A stretch of 64,000 nt of DNA, from positions 97,279,819-97,343,818 of the forward strand of contig CM057471.1 in the NCBI GenBank assembly GCA_030035585.1, given 5' to 3'. The translations under genes were made by a program, and so were the position numbers. Within the stretch, counting starts at the first letter, position 1. Each line of letters begins with the position of its first letter. The notes beneath the pieces are model-generated. The model saw only the letters and a list, made by a program, of their open reading frames with translations, was not told the origin of the DNA and ran no database searches. The stretch comes from Dugong dugon (Eukaryota; Chordata; Mammalia; Sirenia; Dugongidae). Positions 11,226 through 22,723 of the stretch are shown in pieces.

Positions 11226-11377
11226 ATTGACACAGTGGCTGCAACAATGGGCTCACATACAGTAACAATTGTGAGGATGATGCAAGACCCGGCAGTATTT
11301 TGTTCTGTTGTACATAGGGTCACTATGAGTCAGAACCAACTAGACGGCACCTAACAACAATAACACAGCAAGGAGAC

Positions 11378-12339
11378 AGCTGGGGATAAGTGCCTTCCAA
11401 GACTGCTCGTAGGCAGCTTGCTGAGGCTGGCTCATGTAGGCAAGATCAGTTACAAAATACAACATGGCGAGCAAACAGGTGCAGAGTATTCCGGAATAAG
11501 TAAGCTTTTTCTCGGGCCTGGGTTCAATTACCCATGCAGGATGAAGTTAGCTATTTTTGTTTATTAGCATGCTACCTCTCCACCCATGGGTGGAGAATTT
11601 ACCATGCATGAGGCAGTTAATGAGCTAAAGGTTATCTGCAGTGCCAAGATAGAGGGCAGGACCTGTTTCAGCTGGTTCTGGCTACCCAGTGGCTGTTTCT
11701 TTTCAAAGAAGTTCTGAGGAGAAGAACAAGTTCAGGAAATGGGCTTGGGTGACAGGCTGTCCGGAGGAGACAATGATTTTAAGAAAATCGCTCTAGCTCT
11801 GTCTTAGTCCAATGTGCATCATATGGGCTTCTTGCAGTTTGCTATCTTGGCAGGTGTCTTTACTCAGATGAACAAGAATCTGCCATTTTATAAATGTCAT
11901 TGTTTCCCAAATGTCAGCACCAAAGGTAGGTTACAGTATTTTAAATAATTTTAAAACAACTACGACCCGAAACCACAGAAGCATTATCTGGAAAGATCTA
12001 ATTACATAAGAATATTTAGTTTGTAGAGAAATTGAATGTAGCTAATATACACGAAACGGCATTCAGCGAGCGTCTTCCTAAATAACTCAACCTGCAATGC
12101 GGAAGGATAATATAAATATAGACATACATGTTTGTAGATTTTGAAGTTCACTTCAGCAAAGCACTGTTAGTGTGATTTGATGGCAGGACACACACCCACG
12201 AGATTAACCACACAACTAGGTAAATATCACAGCCAGTCCCTGTTGGTCACTCCACTATTAAACAGCTTCCTTAACAAACCTTATTATGATATATGAAACT
12301 AAATACAAAAAGCGCCTGATGCAGATCAGAGTTCTAACC
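11378..12339. other. unassigned sequence between the two RTE elements
   Basis: This continues the locus interrupted by the first RTE. It is GC-moderate until about 11900, possibly an old LTR-like repeat, then AT-rich. No open frame or recognised family was found. Confidence 0.4.
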
Positions 12340-12345
12340 ATTGTG

Positions 12346-13712
12346 CTTGTTGTTGTTAGGTGCTGTCGAAGTCTGTTCCAACTCATAGCGACCCTATGCA
12401 CAACAGAGCTAAACACTGCCCGGTCCTGCGCCATCCTCATAATTGTTGCTATATTTCAGCCCACTGTTGCAGCCACTGTGTCAGTTCATCTCGTTGACAG
12501 TTTTCCTCTTTTTTGCTGACCCTCTGCCCTAACAAGCATAATCTCTTCTCCAGGCACTGTTCCCTCCTGATAACATGTCCAAAGTACATGAGACAAAGTC
12601 TCACCATCCTCGCTTTTAGGAAGCATTCTGGCTGTATTTCTTCCAAGAAAGATTTGTTTGTTCTTCTGGCAGTCAGGCAGTCAGGTATATTCAGTATTCT
12701 TCACCAACACCATGATTCAAATGCGTCAGTTCTTCTGTCTTCCTTATTCATTGTCCAGCTTTTGTATGCATATGAAGTGACTAAAAACACCATGGCTTGG
12801 GTCAGGGACACCTTAGTCTTCAAGGTGACATCTTTGCTTTTCAACACTTTAAAGAGGTCTTTTGCAGCAGATTTGCCCAACGCAATGCATCTTTGGATCT
12901 CTTGACTGCTGTTTCCATGGGTGTTGACTGGGGATCCAAGTAAAATGAAATCCTTGACAACTTCAATCTTTTCTCCATTTATCATGATGTCGCTTATTGG
13001 TCCAGATGTGAGGACTTTTGTTTTCTTTATGCTGAGGTGTAATCCATACTGAAGGTTGTGGTCTTTGATCTTCATCCGTAAGTGCTTCAAGTCCTCTTCT
13101 CTTTCAGCAAGTAAGGTTGTGTCGTTTGCATAAGGCATGTTGTTAATGAGTCTTCCTCCAATTCAGATGCCCCATTCTTCTTCATATAGTCCAGCTGCTT
13201 GGATTATTAGCTCAGCATACAGACTGAATAGGTATGGTGAAAGGATACAACCGTGATGCACACCTTTCCTGACATTAAGCTATGCAGTTTCACCTTGTTC
13301 TGTTTGAATGACTGCCTCTTGATCTATGTACAGGTTCCTCATGAGCACAATTAAGTGTTCTGGAATTCCCATTCTTTGCAAAGTTATCCATAGTTTGTTA
13401 TGATCCACACAGTCGAATGTCTTTGCATAGTCAATAAAACACAGATAAACATCTTTCTGGTATTCTCTGCTTTCAACCAAGATCCATCTGACATCAGCAA
13501 TGATATTACTTGTTCCACATTCTCTTCTGAATCTAGCTTGAATCTCTGGCAGTTCCCTGTCAATGTACTGCTGCAACCGTTTTTGAATTATCTTCAGTAA
13601 AATTTTACTTACGTGATGTTAATGATATTGTTCTGTAATTTCAGCATTCAGTTGGATCATCTTTGTTTAGAATGGGTGCAGATACAGATCTCTTCTAGTC
13701 AGTTGACCAGCG
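12346..13712 (-). mobile_element. RTE LINE, 5'-truncated, antisense
   Basis: On the plus strand it starts with the reversed 3' tail (ttgttgttgttagg) and proceeds backwards through the 3' end and the reverse transcriptase to about 13712. It is very similar to 10020-11365 and lies in opposite orientation, so the two copies form a spaced inverted repeat of more than 1.2 kb. No TSD was found. Confidence 0.85.
12449..13600 (-). pseudogene. RTE reverse transcriptase remnant, antisense
   Basis: Frames 13576-13280, 13138-12701 and 12646-12449 (minus) give the RT palm, thumb and C-terminal part. The 145-aa piece at 13138-12701 differs from the plus-strand copy at 10575-11015 by only a few residues. 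It shares with it the YAND active-site change (13132-13121) and the in-frame TGA (13165-13163). Confidence 0.85.
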
Positions 13713-14550
13713 AACCACTAATTAGGTAAAAGGTAGAGTCAAAATTAAATTCACTTTCTCATATTTAAGAAATTTTTTCAATGTCTAATATATTATTAAT
13801 GGAGAAAAGCAAGTCAATAAACTGTATGGATTGTATTATCCCATTTTTATTTTTAAAAAGTTAATGCTATAAAAAGGATTGTGCATTTATAGTCTTATAA
13901 ACAGAGTTTTTTAAGGAAAAGTACCATTCTATTTACTAGGAAAGTGCCATTCTATTTACTAGAATTACTGGGGGCCAGTGGGGTAGGTGCTGCCACTTTA
14001 TATGTTTTGTGTTGTTTAAATGCCTAAAAATAGGCATACAATGTATCAAAAAATAAAATAAAATTGAAGTAAAAAAAATGAACACAGTCCCCAAAATTGT
14101 ATAAGCTTCTAGTCCTACAAAACTTGAATCTACCTCTGTTCGTTTGCTGATAAATTTGAACTGTGTATTTGCATTAGTGCTGCTTCTGGGGATTGTGGGA
14201 CAGAAGTTTCATTAGATTCTTAAAAATGTCCTAATACAAAAGGATTGAGAGCATGGTTTAAGACGACTATTTAATGACATTTAAATATATTCATGACGTA
14301 TTATTAGGGAAGTTAGCAGATTACGGATAACATGGTCCCATTTTTATAAAAACATGTGCTTTTACATGTATAAAAAGAAGACTTGAAGAATATACATTAA
14401 AGTGTTGACAATGGTTGTCACCTGATGGTGGGATTATGTCTTTTAAAATTTGTTCTTTTTTGCTTCTCAGTGGTTTGTTTCTGACACTAACTAAATTTTC
14501 TGTAATGACCATATTTTAACAAAAAAAAGTAAAAGTTAGCTGATTTAAAA
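13713..14550. other. AT-rich sequence with old repeat-like segment
   Basis: A small tandem doublet (attctatttactag twice, about 13926-13962) is visible. 14320-14520 resembles a widespread old mammalian repeat (gacaatggttgtcacctgat, tgggattatg), but I cannot name the family safely. Confidence 0.4.
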
Positions 14551-14748
14551 GGAGCCCTGGTGGCGCAGTGGTTAAGCACTCACCTGCTAACCAAAAGATG
14601 GACAGTTTGAACCCACCAGCTGCCCCTCAGGAGAAAGATGCGGCAATCTGCCTCCATAAAGATTTATGACTTTGGAAATCCTACGGGGCAGTTCTACCCT
14701 GAGTCAGAATTCGACTTGATGGCAATGGGTTTGGTTTTGGTTTTGGGT
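14551..14748 (+). mobile_element. AfroSINE, type with extra middle block
   Basis: It starts with ggagccctggtggcgcagtg and has good tRNA-like A- and B-box words. It carries the extra block gagaaagatgcggcaatctg...aaagatttatgac missing from the short type, and ends with ttgatggcaatgggtttgg plus a (GGTTTT)n tail. It is one of the best-preserved copies. Confidence 0.92.
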
Positions 14749-15237
14749 ATGTGGTTTAAATCTGTCATAACTAACTTTCAATGTTGTTGAGTGGATTAAA
14801 GGTGTAATGTATGTGAATGTAGGTTATAAATCATAAAGCACTAACAAATGTTAATTACTGTTTTTCAGGCTTTAAGAAGCCACAGAATATAGGCAGCAAT
14901 AGAATACATTAGCATGAAACCAAAGGCACAGAGTAATGAAAAGTTTCATTCACACATTAATCTCTTCTGTCACAATCAACCTTGTAGACAACACCTTTTA
15001 AAACATGCAAATATGAAGGATTTGAATTTGTCAAATTACGAAGAAAAGTCATCAGAATTACTTTTGACTATTCGACTTCAGGTTGTCAACTAAAATTTCA
15101 TGATTCTTGAAGAAAATTATTTACTATTTTAGGGTATGTCAAATTTGGGATACTTTCATCCTGTCAAGACTACACCAGATTTTGATTCCTGTGATCATAC
15201 CGACATGGAATTTCAGGGGAATAATCAATCAAATCAG
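14749..15237. other. unassigned sequence
   Basis: AT-rich, with no recognised gene or repeat. Confidence 0.4.
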
Positions 15238-15444
15238 GAGTTCCTGGGTGGTACCAATGGTTGACTAGCTGGGCTGCTAACCAAAAGGTTAGAGGTTCAA
15301 GTCCATCCAGAGGGCCTTGGAAGAAAGGCCCGGCCATCTACTACTGAAAAATCAGCCATGAAAACCGTATGGAGCACAGTTCTATTCTGACACATATGAG
15401 GTTGCCATGAGTGTGAATCAACTCCACAGCAACTGGCAAACCGG
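15238..15444 (+). mobile_element. AfroSINE, long type with RTE-like middle
   Basis: It has a tRNA-like head, then a middle (gaagaaaggcccggccatct, actgaaaaatcagcca) shared with the 5' UTR of the RTE elements here, then the common RTE-like 3' end. It abuts the antisense LTR that follows. Confidence 0.85.
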
Positions 15445-15994
15445 TATCTTAGTTATCTAGGGCTGCTATAACAGAAATACCACAAGTGGATGGCTTTAAC
15501 AAACAGAAGTTTATTCTTTCACAGTTTAGGAGGATAGAAGTCCAAATTTAGGACACCAGCTCTAAGGGAACGTTTTCTCTCTCTGTCAGTTCTGGGGGAG
15601 GTCCTTGTCATCAGCCTTCCCTTGATCTAGGAGCTTCTCAGTGCAGGGGCACTGGGTCCAAAGGGCGCACTCTGCTCCCAGTGCTTCTTTCTTGGCAGTA
15701 TGAGGTCCTTTCTCTCTCCTTGTATCGCTTGTAAGATAAAGGGTGATGCAGACCATACCCCAAGGGAACTCCCCTTACATCAGATCAGGGCTGTGACCTG
15801 AGTAAGGCTGTTGCATCCCACCTTAATCCTCCTTAACTTAATCTTGTCTCATTAACCACAGGCAGAGACTAGGATTTACAACACATAGGAAAATCACATG
15901 AGATCACAAAATGTTGGACAACCACCTAATACTGGGAATCATGGCCTAGCCAAATTGCTACACATTTTTTGGGGACTCAATTCAATCCATAACA
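15445..15994 (-). mobile_element. ERVL LTR, antisense (3' LTR of a pol remnant)
   Basis: The reversed LTR body runs from tatcttag (the reversed AAGATA end) to ccataaca (reversed TGTTATGG). On the minus strand it lies directly downstream of the pol remnant 16880-15995, which places it as a 3' LTR. No matching 5' LTR is present. A TSD could not be confirmed. Confidence 0.85.
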
Positions 15995-16880
15995 ACTAGT
16001 AATCAATAAAATCAAAAAAGGGTATCAGTCTCCCAGGACTGAGATCCGTCCCTGGCTGAACAGGGCACAGCCATGGTACGCCAAATGCCGGAGAAATCAC
16101 TGTGGTGCCATGCTGCCAGAACTTGCCAGAAATCCATTTTCTAAGGTGCTGGGGAAAGCTGATCACAGGGAAGTGTCTCACTAGAGGCACTCCGCTATGA
16201 AACCACCTGAAGGGGATGTCAGCTATTGGTGGATAACATGTACTGCAGGAGCCACCAGAGGGGACTTAATGTTGGTCTCCGCTGTTGGCAGATTAACTGC
16301 TCAGCAGTAGTGTTATCCAAGTCAGCCTTAGTAAGGGCAAATTTACATTGTTGAGCCCATGCATAGTCTCCACCCCTAGCCCAAGCCACTTTGTTCATGG
16401 TCCCCCTGGGCAAACACAGGGTTGCTGAGGAAAGGGGCTGGCATCCACGGAGAGCGCCATTTTGTCTACTCTATTATTAAGAGCCTCCTCTGCAGTGGAT
16501 ATCCTTTGTTGGGCATTCATATGGAGCACAAGTATCTTCGCAGTATGTGACCATTCAGAGAGAGGTTCATCCATATACCTCTTCCCTGAACTTTCTTGTT
16601 ACCAATCTTTCAAACTTCTTCCTTCCGTGTCCCTGATACTCTAGCCAAACAATTGGCAACTGCCTATGAAACAGTATAGATCCATACTTCTGGCCATCTC
16701 TCACACCACACATGGACAACCAAATACACTGCTCAAAGTTCTGCCCACTTGGAGGATTTTCCTTCACAACTGTCTTTCAGAATCACACCTGAGTGGACCT
16801 GTAATGCTGCAATTGTCCGCTTTTGAATAGTGCCAGCATATTGTATAGACCCATCTGTAAGCTAGTTTTGATTTTTTTTC
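15995..16880 (-). pseudogene. ERVL-type pol remnant (RNase H and integrase region)
   Basis: Minus-strand conceptual reading over several broken frames (among them 16767-16567, 16413-16219 and 16190-15996) resembles the RNase H and integrase part of an ERVL pol. The last frame ends just before the LTR, as expected for pol of an env-less ERVL. Many stops and frameshifts make it non-functional. gag, protease and the RT core are absent: upstream sequence is replaced by a SINE and unassigned DNA. Confidence 0.65.
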
Positions 16881-16907
16881 TTCCTCGGCCAACTGGTCAT
16901 ATATACC

Positions 16908-17112
16908 AGTTACCAGTTGCCATCAAGTTGATTCCAACTCATGGCAACCCCATGTGTGTCAGAGTAGAACTGTGTTCCATAGGGTTTTCACTGGCTGCTT
17001 ATTTCTGAAAGGTGGTCACCAGGCCTTTCTTCCAAGGTGCCTCAGATAGACTTGAACCTCTAGCTTTTGGTTAGCAGCCAAGCACGTTAACTGTTTGTGC
17101 CACTCAAGGGAT
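16908..17112 (-). mobile_element. AfroSINE, long type, antisense
   Basis: The reversed RTE-like 3' end (gttgccatcaagttgattcc) is followed by the reversed long-type middle (aggcctttcttccaaggtgc) and the reversed head (ccaagcacgttaactgtttg). Confidence 0.85.
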
Positions 17113-17286
17113 TGCCCGTGTCGATTACACCCAAGTAGTGGACCAAGCACTGAGAGCTACCATATTTGCACTGACTTCCTTAACACATACCTACTCATTT
17201 CTAAATGTGATTGTGCTGGGAATTTTTTTTTTAACTTTCTAGACAGAAAATGTAAATATGTTCTTTACTTCTGGATTAGAGACTGT

Positions 17287-17481
17287 CTTGTTGTTGCTGT
17301 TGTTGTTGTGTGCCATTGAGTCGATGTGATAGAGTAGAACTGCCCCATAGAGCTTCCTAGGCTGTAATCTTTATGGGAGCAGAGTTCCAGGTCTTTTTTC
17401 CTGCGGAGCAGCTGGTGGGTTTGAACTGCTAACCTTTCAGTTAGCAGCCAAGCGCTTAACCATTGCACTTCCAGGGCTCCT
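17287..17481 (-). mobile_element. AfroSINE, antisense, with (GTT)n tail
   Basis: It opens with ttgttgttgctgttgttgtt, which is the reversed (AAC)n tail as in RTE rather than the usual GGTTTT tail. The reversed middle and head then end in gggctcc at 17481. The tail links SINE and RTE. Confidence 0.85.
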
Positions 17482-17939
17482 TGGAGAAAGTCTTACTGTT
17501 ATGTAATTATCGTCTGACCAACCCCTTTCCAATCTGAATAATTAATTCTGTAAGCGAAGATTCTATTACAATTACCTGAATACAGTAGGGGATTAACATG
17601 TTTACTAATAATTGTAACAATGGTAATGACCAAAGATGAGAAATTTTCTCTAGTCACAAAGGAAAATAAAGCATAAAAACAAACCAACAAAAAACACTTT
17701 TTAAAAAGGTTCCAATAAAGATTGAAAATATTTGAGTTCTTCCACATGTAATCCAGAAATCTTTTGTTTAAATCAGTTATTACAGTTTACAGATGTGCTT
17801 GTATATGCACAGAATATCTCTGTGAAATAAACAAGGCACTGATACAATGGTAGCTTCTGGGAGAACTGGTAGGCTACAGAATGGAGGTGTGATAGAAACT
17901 TATTTTTATTGAATACTTTAGATTTTACCATGTGCATGT
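17482..17939. other. AT-rich unassigned sequence
   Basis: No gene or recognised repeat was found. Confidence 0.4.
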
Positions 17940-18305
17940 GTTGCTGTTGTTAGGTGCCACCGAGTTGGTTCTGACTCATAGTGACCCTATGTAAAACAGA
18001 ACAAAACACTGCCTGGTCCTCACAATAGTTGCTATGTTTCAGCCCATTGTTGCAGCCACTGTGTCAATCCATCTCCTTGCGGGTCTTCCTCTTTTTCACT
18101 GACCCTCCACTTTACCAAGCATGCTGTCCTTCTCCAGGGACTGATCCCTCCTGATAACATGTCCAAAGTACATGAGATGAAGTGTCACCATCCTCACTTC
18201 TAAGGAGCACTCTGGTGTACTTCTTCCAAGACAGATCTGTTCATTCTTCTGGCAGTCCATGGTATATTCAATATTCTTCACTAACACCATAATTCAAAGA
18301 CATCA
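17940..18305 (-). mobile_element. RTE 3' end fragment, antisense, with TSD
   Basis: The reversed RTE 3' end starts with ttgctgttgttaggtgcc and reaches into the C-terminal pol region. It is flanked by a perfect 10-bp repeat, atgtgcatgt, at 17930-17939 and 18306-18315. It is a strongly 5'-truncated insertion. Confidence 0.88.
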
Positions 18306-18394
18306 ATGTGCATGTAGTACCTACTAAAATAACTACGGGGTTTTTTTTTAACTGAAGCTTTTCCATTAGCTTGCACTTAGAATTTTATACAGGG

Positions 18395-18490
18395 AAGAGC
18401 CCTTTCATATCTAGATCAACTCCCACCCATGTACACAGATAAGGAAACTAAGGTGAGAACTGGTCAAGTGGCATTACATTACTCACTCAA
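18395..18490 (-). repeat. MIR fragment, antisense
   Basis: It contains the word order acagataaggaaactaagg...aagtggcattac that matches the reversed MIR core. Short and diverged. Confidence 0.5.
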
Positions 18491-18543
18491 AGCTAAAAAA
18501 GACTCCTTTTAATAAAATTATATGTATGCATTTGTATAAACAG

Positions 18544-18660
18544 CAATGAACTCGAGCGTACCAACAATTGTGAAGATAGCACAGGACCAGGCAATGTTTC
18601 TTTCTATTGTACATAAGGTCACATGAATCAGAGCTGACTCAACAGCAACTAAGAACAACA
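18544..18660 (+). mobile_element. RTE 3' terminal fragment with TSD
   Basis: About 115 bp of the RTE 3' end (aacaattgtgaagatagcac, then gtacataaggtcac, then an AACAA-rich tail). It is bounded by an 8-bp repeat, ataaacag, at 18536-18543 and 18661-18668. Confidence 0.8.
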
Positions 18661-18668
18661 ATAAACAG

Positions 18669-19827
18669 ATAGAATCAGAGGCAGATTGACCAGTGAGCCC
18701 AGAATGTATGGGTTTCAGTAAGCAAGGTAGGCGCAGGCTTAATTGTGTTTACTTACTAATCTGTAGTGCACAATTTCACCTGGTTTTCACCACATCAGAG
18801 AAATTGCGTGCTGGATAGACTACATCATCCCTGGATAGAATACATCAAATGTAACAGCAACTTTCTTTGAATGGTAGATAAGTGATTTTCATTTTCTAAA
18901 TTTTCATAAAGAACTCAGGGTTACTTTTGTAATTAGAAAGCCATCTTGAAAGACAAAAATTTCCCATGACCTGGGCCCAGATTACCTGATTGACTCATTT
19001 TCCAGTTTCCTTACAGCAAAGAGAAAAGTTTCCCAGTTGCTGCATTTAAGAGCAAGCTATCAGAGAAGACGGCCTGTTGACTACCCAGGTAAAAATCCCA
19101 GAAGAGCATTTCCTCACTGACAGATCTGGCCTTCAACATGATTAGTCAAAAAATTTGATTTTGGTCAGGCATCCCAACTTTATCAGTTGATAGGAAACTA
19201 ATTGTGTTAACTAAACTCGTAAGTGGCTGAATCATACTCAAATTAATAATTTGTTAATCATAAGGGATGTACTTTTCTGGTGAACAAATAGCTCTGGCCT
19301 GCAAATTTCAAAAATTTTTTAGTGGTAGTATTCTTTCTTCAAGCAACTGTTATTTGTTCCTTCTGTTTTTTGTTTTCATGGATGACTAATATGTAAAACA
19401 GAGAAAATGAAGTTGCTCTGGTTGAAGACAGATGAAAGACCTGCTCAGCCACCCTTGCCCCAGATTCCCTGATAGGGCTCCTTAGAACTCCCAGGACTTT
19501 AAGAATATAATTTAACACCATTTCAACTACTGGTACCAAATGAACAAGCAGAAAGTTGTCTGGTAAGTGTTGACCCAAAGGGAATTGGAAGAACATTAAA
19601 TCCACATTCTGAGAAATATCTGTTGAGCTTTCTCAGTTCCAGAGTAGCACACCCTCTCTAAGAGATGAGAATATCCATTCCTGACAGGTAGAATCTCCCT
19701 GCCTTCAACCCAGCACTTGACAGTGGTGGGTTGGTAAACCTGGTCTCCAAAAATAAAACAAAACCCTAATCTGTAGCAACTGCCAATTACTGTGGTATAA
19801 GTACTCCCACCATGGCCAATTGCAAGC
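18669..19827. other. unassigned sequence
   Basis: No repeat family, RNA gene or coding exon was recognised with any confidence. Confidence 0.4.
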
Positions 19828-20195
19828 TCGTTGTCATTGGTTGCCTGGAGTCATGGTGACCTTATGTACAATAGAACAAAACATTACCCGGTCCTGCACC
19901 ACTTCCATGATCATTGGTATGTTTGAGTCCATTGTTGCAGCAACTGTGTAGTGCCTTCCAACCTAGGGGGTTCATCTTTCAGCACACTATCAGATAATAT
20001 TCTATTGCAATCTGTAGGGTTTTCATTGGCTAATCGATAAGTAGATCTCCAGGCCTTTCTTTCTAATCTGTCTTAGTCTGGAAGATCTACTGAAGCCTGT
20101 CTACTATAGGTGACCCCGCTGGTTTTTTAAATACCAGTGACATAACTCACAGCATCACAGAAACACATAAGCCACCACAGTACAACAAACCAATG
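19828..20195 (-). mobile_element. nonautonomous RTE derivative, antisense
   Basis: The first half is the reversed RTE 3' end. The second half is the reversed RTE 5' UTR (aggcctttctttctaatctg, tcttagtctgg, ataccagtgacata). The coding region between them is missing, so this is an internally deleted element of about 370 bp. Confidence 0.8.
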
Positions 20196-22257
20196 GATGG
20201 GTGGCGGAATTTGAAGCTACCAACAGAATTTATTAATGGTTGCAAAATTCCTGAATATTTAATGATCATTTCTTGTAAGCCTGTACTAGCTGGCTCCAGC
20301 ACAACACTGCCAGAAAAGCCCTCACTAATTCTTACTATATGTGTGCTCCGTACAGAAAATAACCTGCTATTTCTTCTTTATCTGTTCATACACTTGAGTT
20401 ATAGTTTATTAAGCCACAGCTTTCTTTGGTGGTGGTCCTGTCTTGTTGATAAACCTAGATCACTTTAGGGGTTAGAGGTTGCCTGCATCTCTAACAATTA
20501 CATGTTTACAAACCATCTCTGGGTGGTTTCCGTAAAAGGTAAACAAACACATCATGTGTCATGTGCCTTACTGGCTTCGTTCAGAGGACAACCAAATTTG
20601 GAAAGTCCCGCTATTTATTGACAGCAGTGATTTCTGACAAACTGTAGATATCTGTTTGGCTTGGTGAAGAATTTCATATTTGTCAGGCCTTTTCCTCCCT
20701 TATGAGTCATGCTGCTGTTTATTCCTGGAAGAGAGATGGACAATTTTCAATAAATGTTCTGTTCATATGACTACGGAAGAATTGGACCTGAACAAATAAT
20801 TGGGTTAGTCCAATTTTACTGTCTGTTACCTGTATGTTCTAGTTTCATACTGAGGACCTGGATGACCAGGTCTGCTTTCCATGATAGTTAAGTAGCTTCT
20901 GTAACAGTTTCTCATACAATCAAGTAAAGCCAATTAAAATCTTGTACAGAATCCGAGACACTGAGAAGTATTTCTGTTCATTCTCCCAGGCAATGTTTGC
21001 TATCATTAGTAATTGGTGCATTGCAAAGAAAACTTAAAATAAATGCCCATCCCAAGATATCTTCATTGCAAGTACATCAAGTTACCCGAAATTTTCAGCC
21101 TAGGAGTCACTCACTGCTTTGAGATTAATTACAATTCTCCAAGGGAATTTATCGGGAAGAAATATTTAGCCTATGAGAGGGAGGCCTCAGGAGTTAAGAA
21201 ACACAATTTTTAGATGTCTATGAGTTTGATGACAAGGAAATAGGCCACAGAAGAGAAATTATCACAAGGGAATGGGAGGAAAGGTTCAGAGCTTGAAAGA
21301 ATGCCATGTGGAGGCACTGGGCAAAGCGAGGCAGAGCCAGCTTTGAAACTGAGAAGACACTCACAGCAAAAGAAGAGAGGGCGTGGAAGACAGACTTCAA
21401 TTCTGTGACTTTTCTTTTTTTCTCTTGCTGGCTTTGGTTCTAAAGCGTACATAAATTCTGGAAAACAAGAAACAACATTCTCCTTTCTACCTAAAGTGCT
21501 TTCAACTCCCCTGGCCTTGTAGCTGAAACTGCAAAGTGTATGAGTACAACGTGAGAATGTATCAGCCCAGTATATGGATTAGCAGCAATCATAGTATTAG
21601 TCAACAAACTATGCCTGGAAGGCTGCCAGTGTGTAATGGGATCAGGTATCACTATTACAGGAAGACGAAAGGAGACTGTAGCTAAAAGAGAGTGGAATTT
21701 GAGCTGAGGCAAGCAGCCCACAGCAAATGGAAAGCCAAATCACAATACGTGCAAAATCAATCCTTCCGGTCAGCTTTTTGGAAGACCCCCTTATTGCCAA
21801 GAAGTGGTTTAATTCAATCAGCAAAGGGCTGTGGGAAAAAGGCTTGTGTAACTTTGAGCTTGGCTGTGTATCCTTAGCTCTAAACCCAAGCTATTTTGGG
21901 AGAATCATCACAATTCACTTGCTTCAGTACCTAAGCCCATTTCGGATATGCTCCCTGAAACTCAAAGGAATGTTCTGCTCTGCATCCTGTGCTTCTGCAT
22001 GTAGCTTTTCATTAACTTTACTACTGCCCTCACCCCACCCCCACACACACACCCATCCCTCCCCAGCTTCCTATTGCCTCTCTACTGCCTACTTTTATTT
22101 CACAGGCAAAATCTGTTCTGTCTTCAGCATTTCTCCTCCTTAAGCTCTCCTCTCCCTTCACTGGCTTAGCATATCATTCCTGACCAGTCTCAATTACACC
22201 CTCTCCCCATGACTTAATTGACCACTGGAAGAGCATGCTTCCCTAACTCCCTACATG
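20196..22257. other. unassigned sequence, probably single copy
   Basis: Two kilobases without a recognised repeat, one of the longer clean stretches of the window. Short open frames on both strands (for example 21727-22143) lack convincing coding character. It could hold intronic or regulatory DNA. Confidence 0.4.
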
Positions 22258-22341
22258 ACTGCAGAATAACCCTCATTTCTCATTTTACACATGAAGAAAC
22301 TGAGACCCAGAGAGGTTAAGTAACTTACACTTGGTCACACG
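22258..22341 (-). repeat. MIR core, antisense
   Basis: Clear reversed MIR words: ctcattttacacatgaagaa, actgagacccagagaggtta and agtaacttacacttggtcac. It is among the best-preserved MIR pieces here. Confidence 0.8.
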
Positions 22342-22349
22342 ACTAAAAA

Positions 22350-22521
22350 GAACAATAAAAAAAAACCAAACCCATTGCTATTGAGTGGATTCTGACTCAT
22401 GGCCACCCTATAGGACAGAGTAGAACTGCCCCATAGGGTTTCCAAGGAGCAGCTGGTGGATTCCAACTGCTGATCTTTTGGTTAGTAGCCGAGCTCTTCA
22501 GCACTTCACCTCTAGGGCTCC
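22350..22521 (-). mobile_element. AfroSINE, short type, antisense
   Basis: Reversed SINE from aaaccaaacccattgctatt to cctctagggctcc at 22521. The following tactgcaccaccagcgctcc repeats the reversed head end, a small local duplication. Confidence 0.85.
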
Positions 22522-22723
22522 TACTGCACCACCAGCGCTCCAATGTTGTAATAGCTGTCGTTTAGTATGATTTACCATATGCTGAGACTGTTCTGGGAAA
22601 TTGATGTAAACTAATTTAGAATCAGAAACCTGGGGCTCTGGTTTTAGAGCTTTTTCTGCCACATGTAAACCATAATTACAGTAATTACAGTGAATGTGAA
22701 AAGTGCTATGCAAAATACTGTGG

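Larger units (their letters stand above)
8223..11366 (+). mobile_element. RTE-class LINE with inverted 5' part
   Basis: An 11-bp imperfect TSD (agcgaggagac at 8212-8222, agcaaggagac at 11367-11377) bounds the element. 8223-8972 is inverted: read on the minus strand it holds the 5' UTR and the N-terminal endonuclease region. 8973-11366 is sense: endonuclease end, reverse transcriptase and a 3' end finishing in cctaacaacaataac. The inverted and sense parts abut with the 5'-most UTR at the junction, as twin priming predicts. A short stretch of the endonuclease domain is lost. RTE1 of elephants is the likely family. Confidence 0.85.

Noticed and set aside
22020..22065. Pyrimidine/CA-rich stretch as a regulatory element
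   Set aside because: A short low-complexity run with no supporting context.
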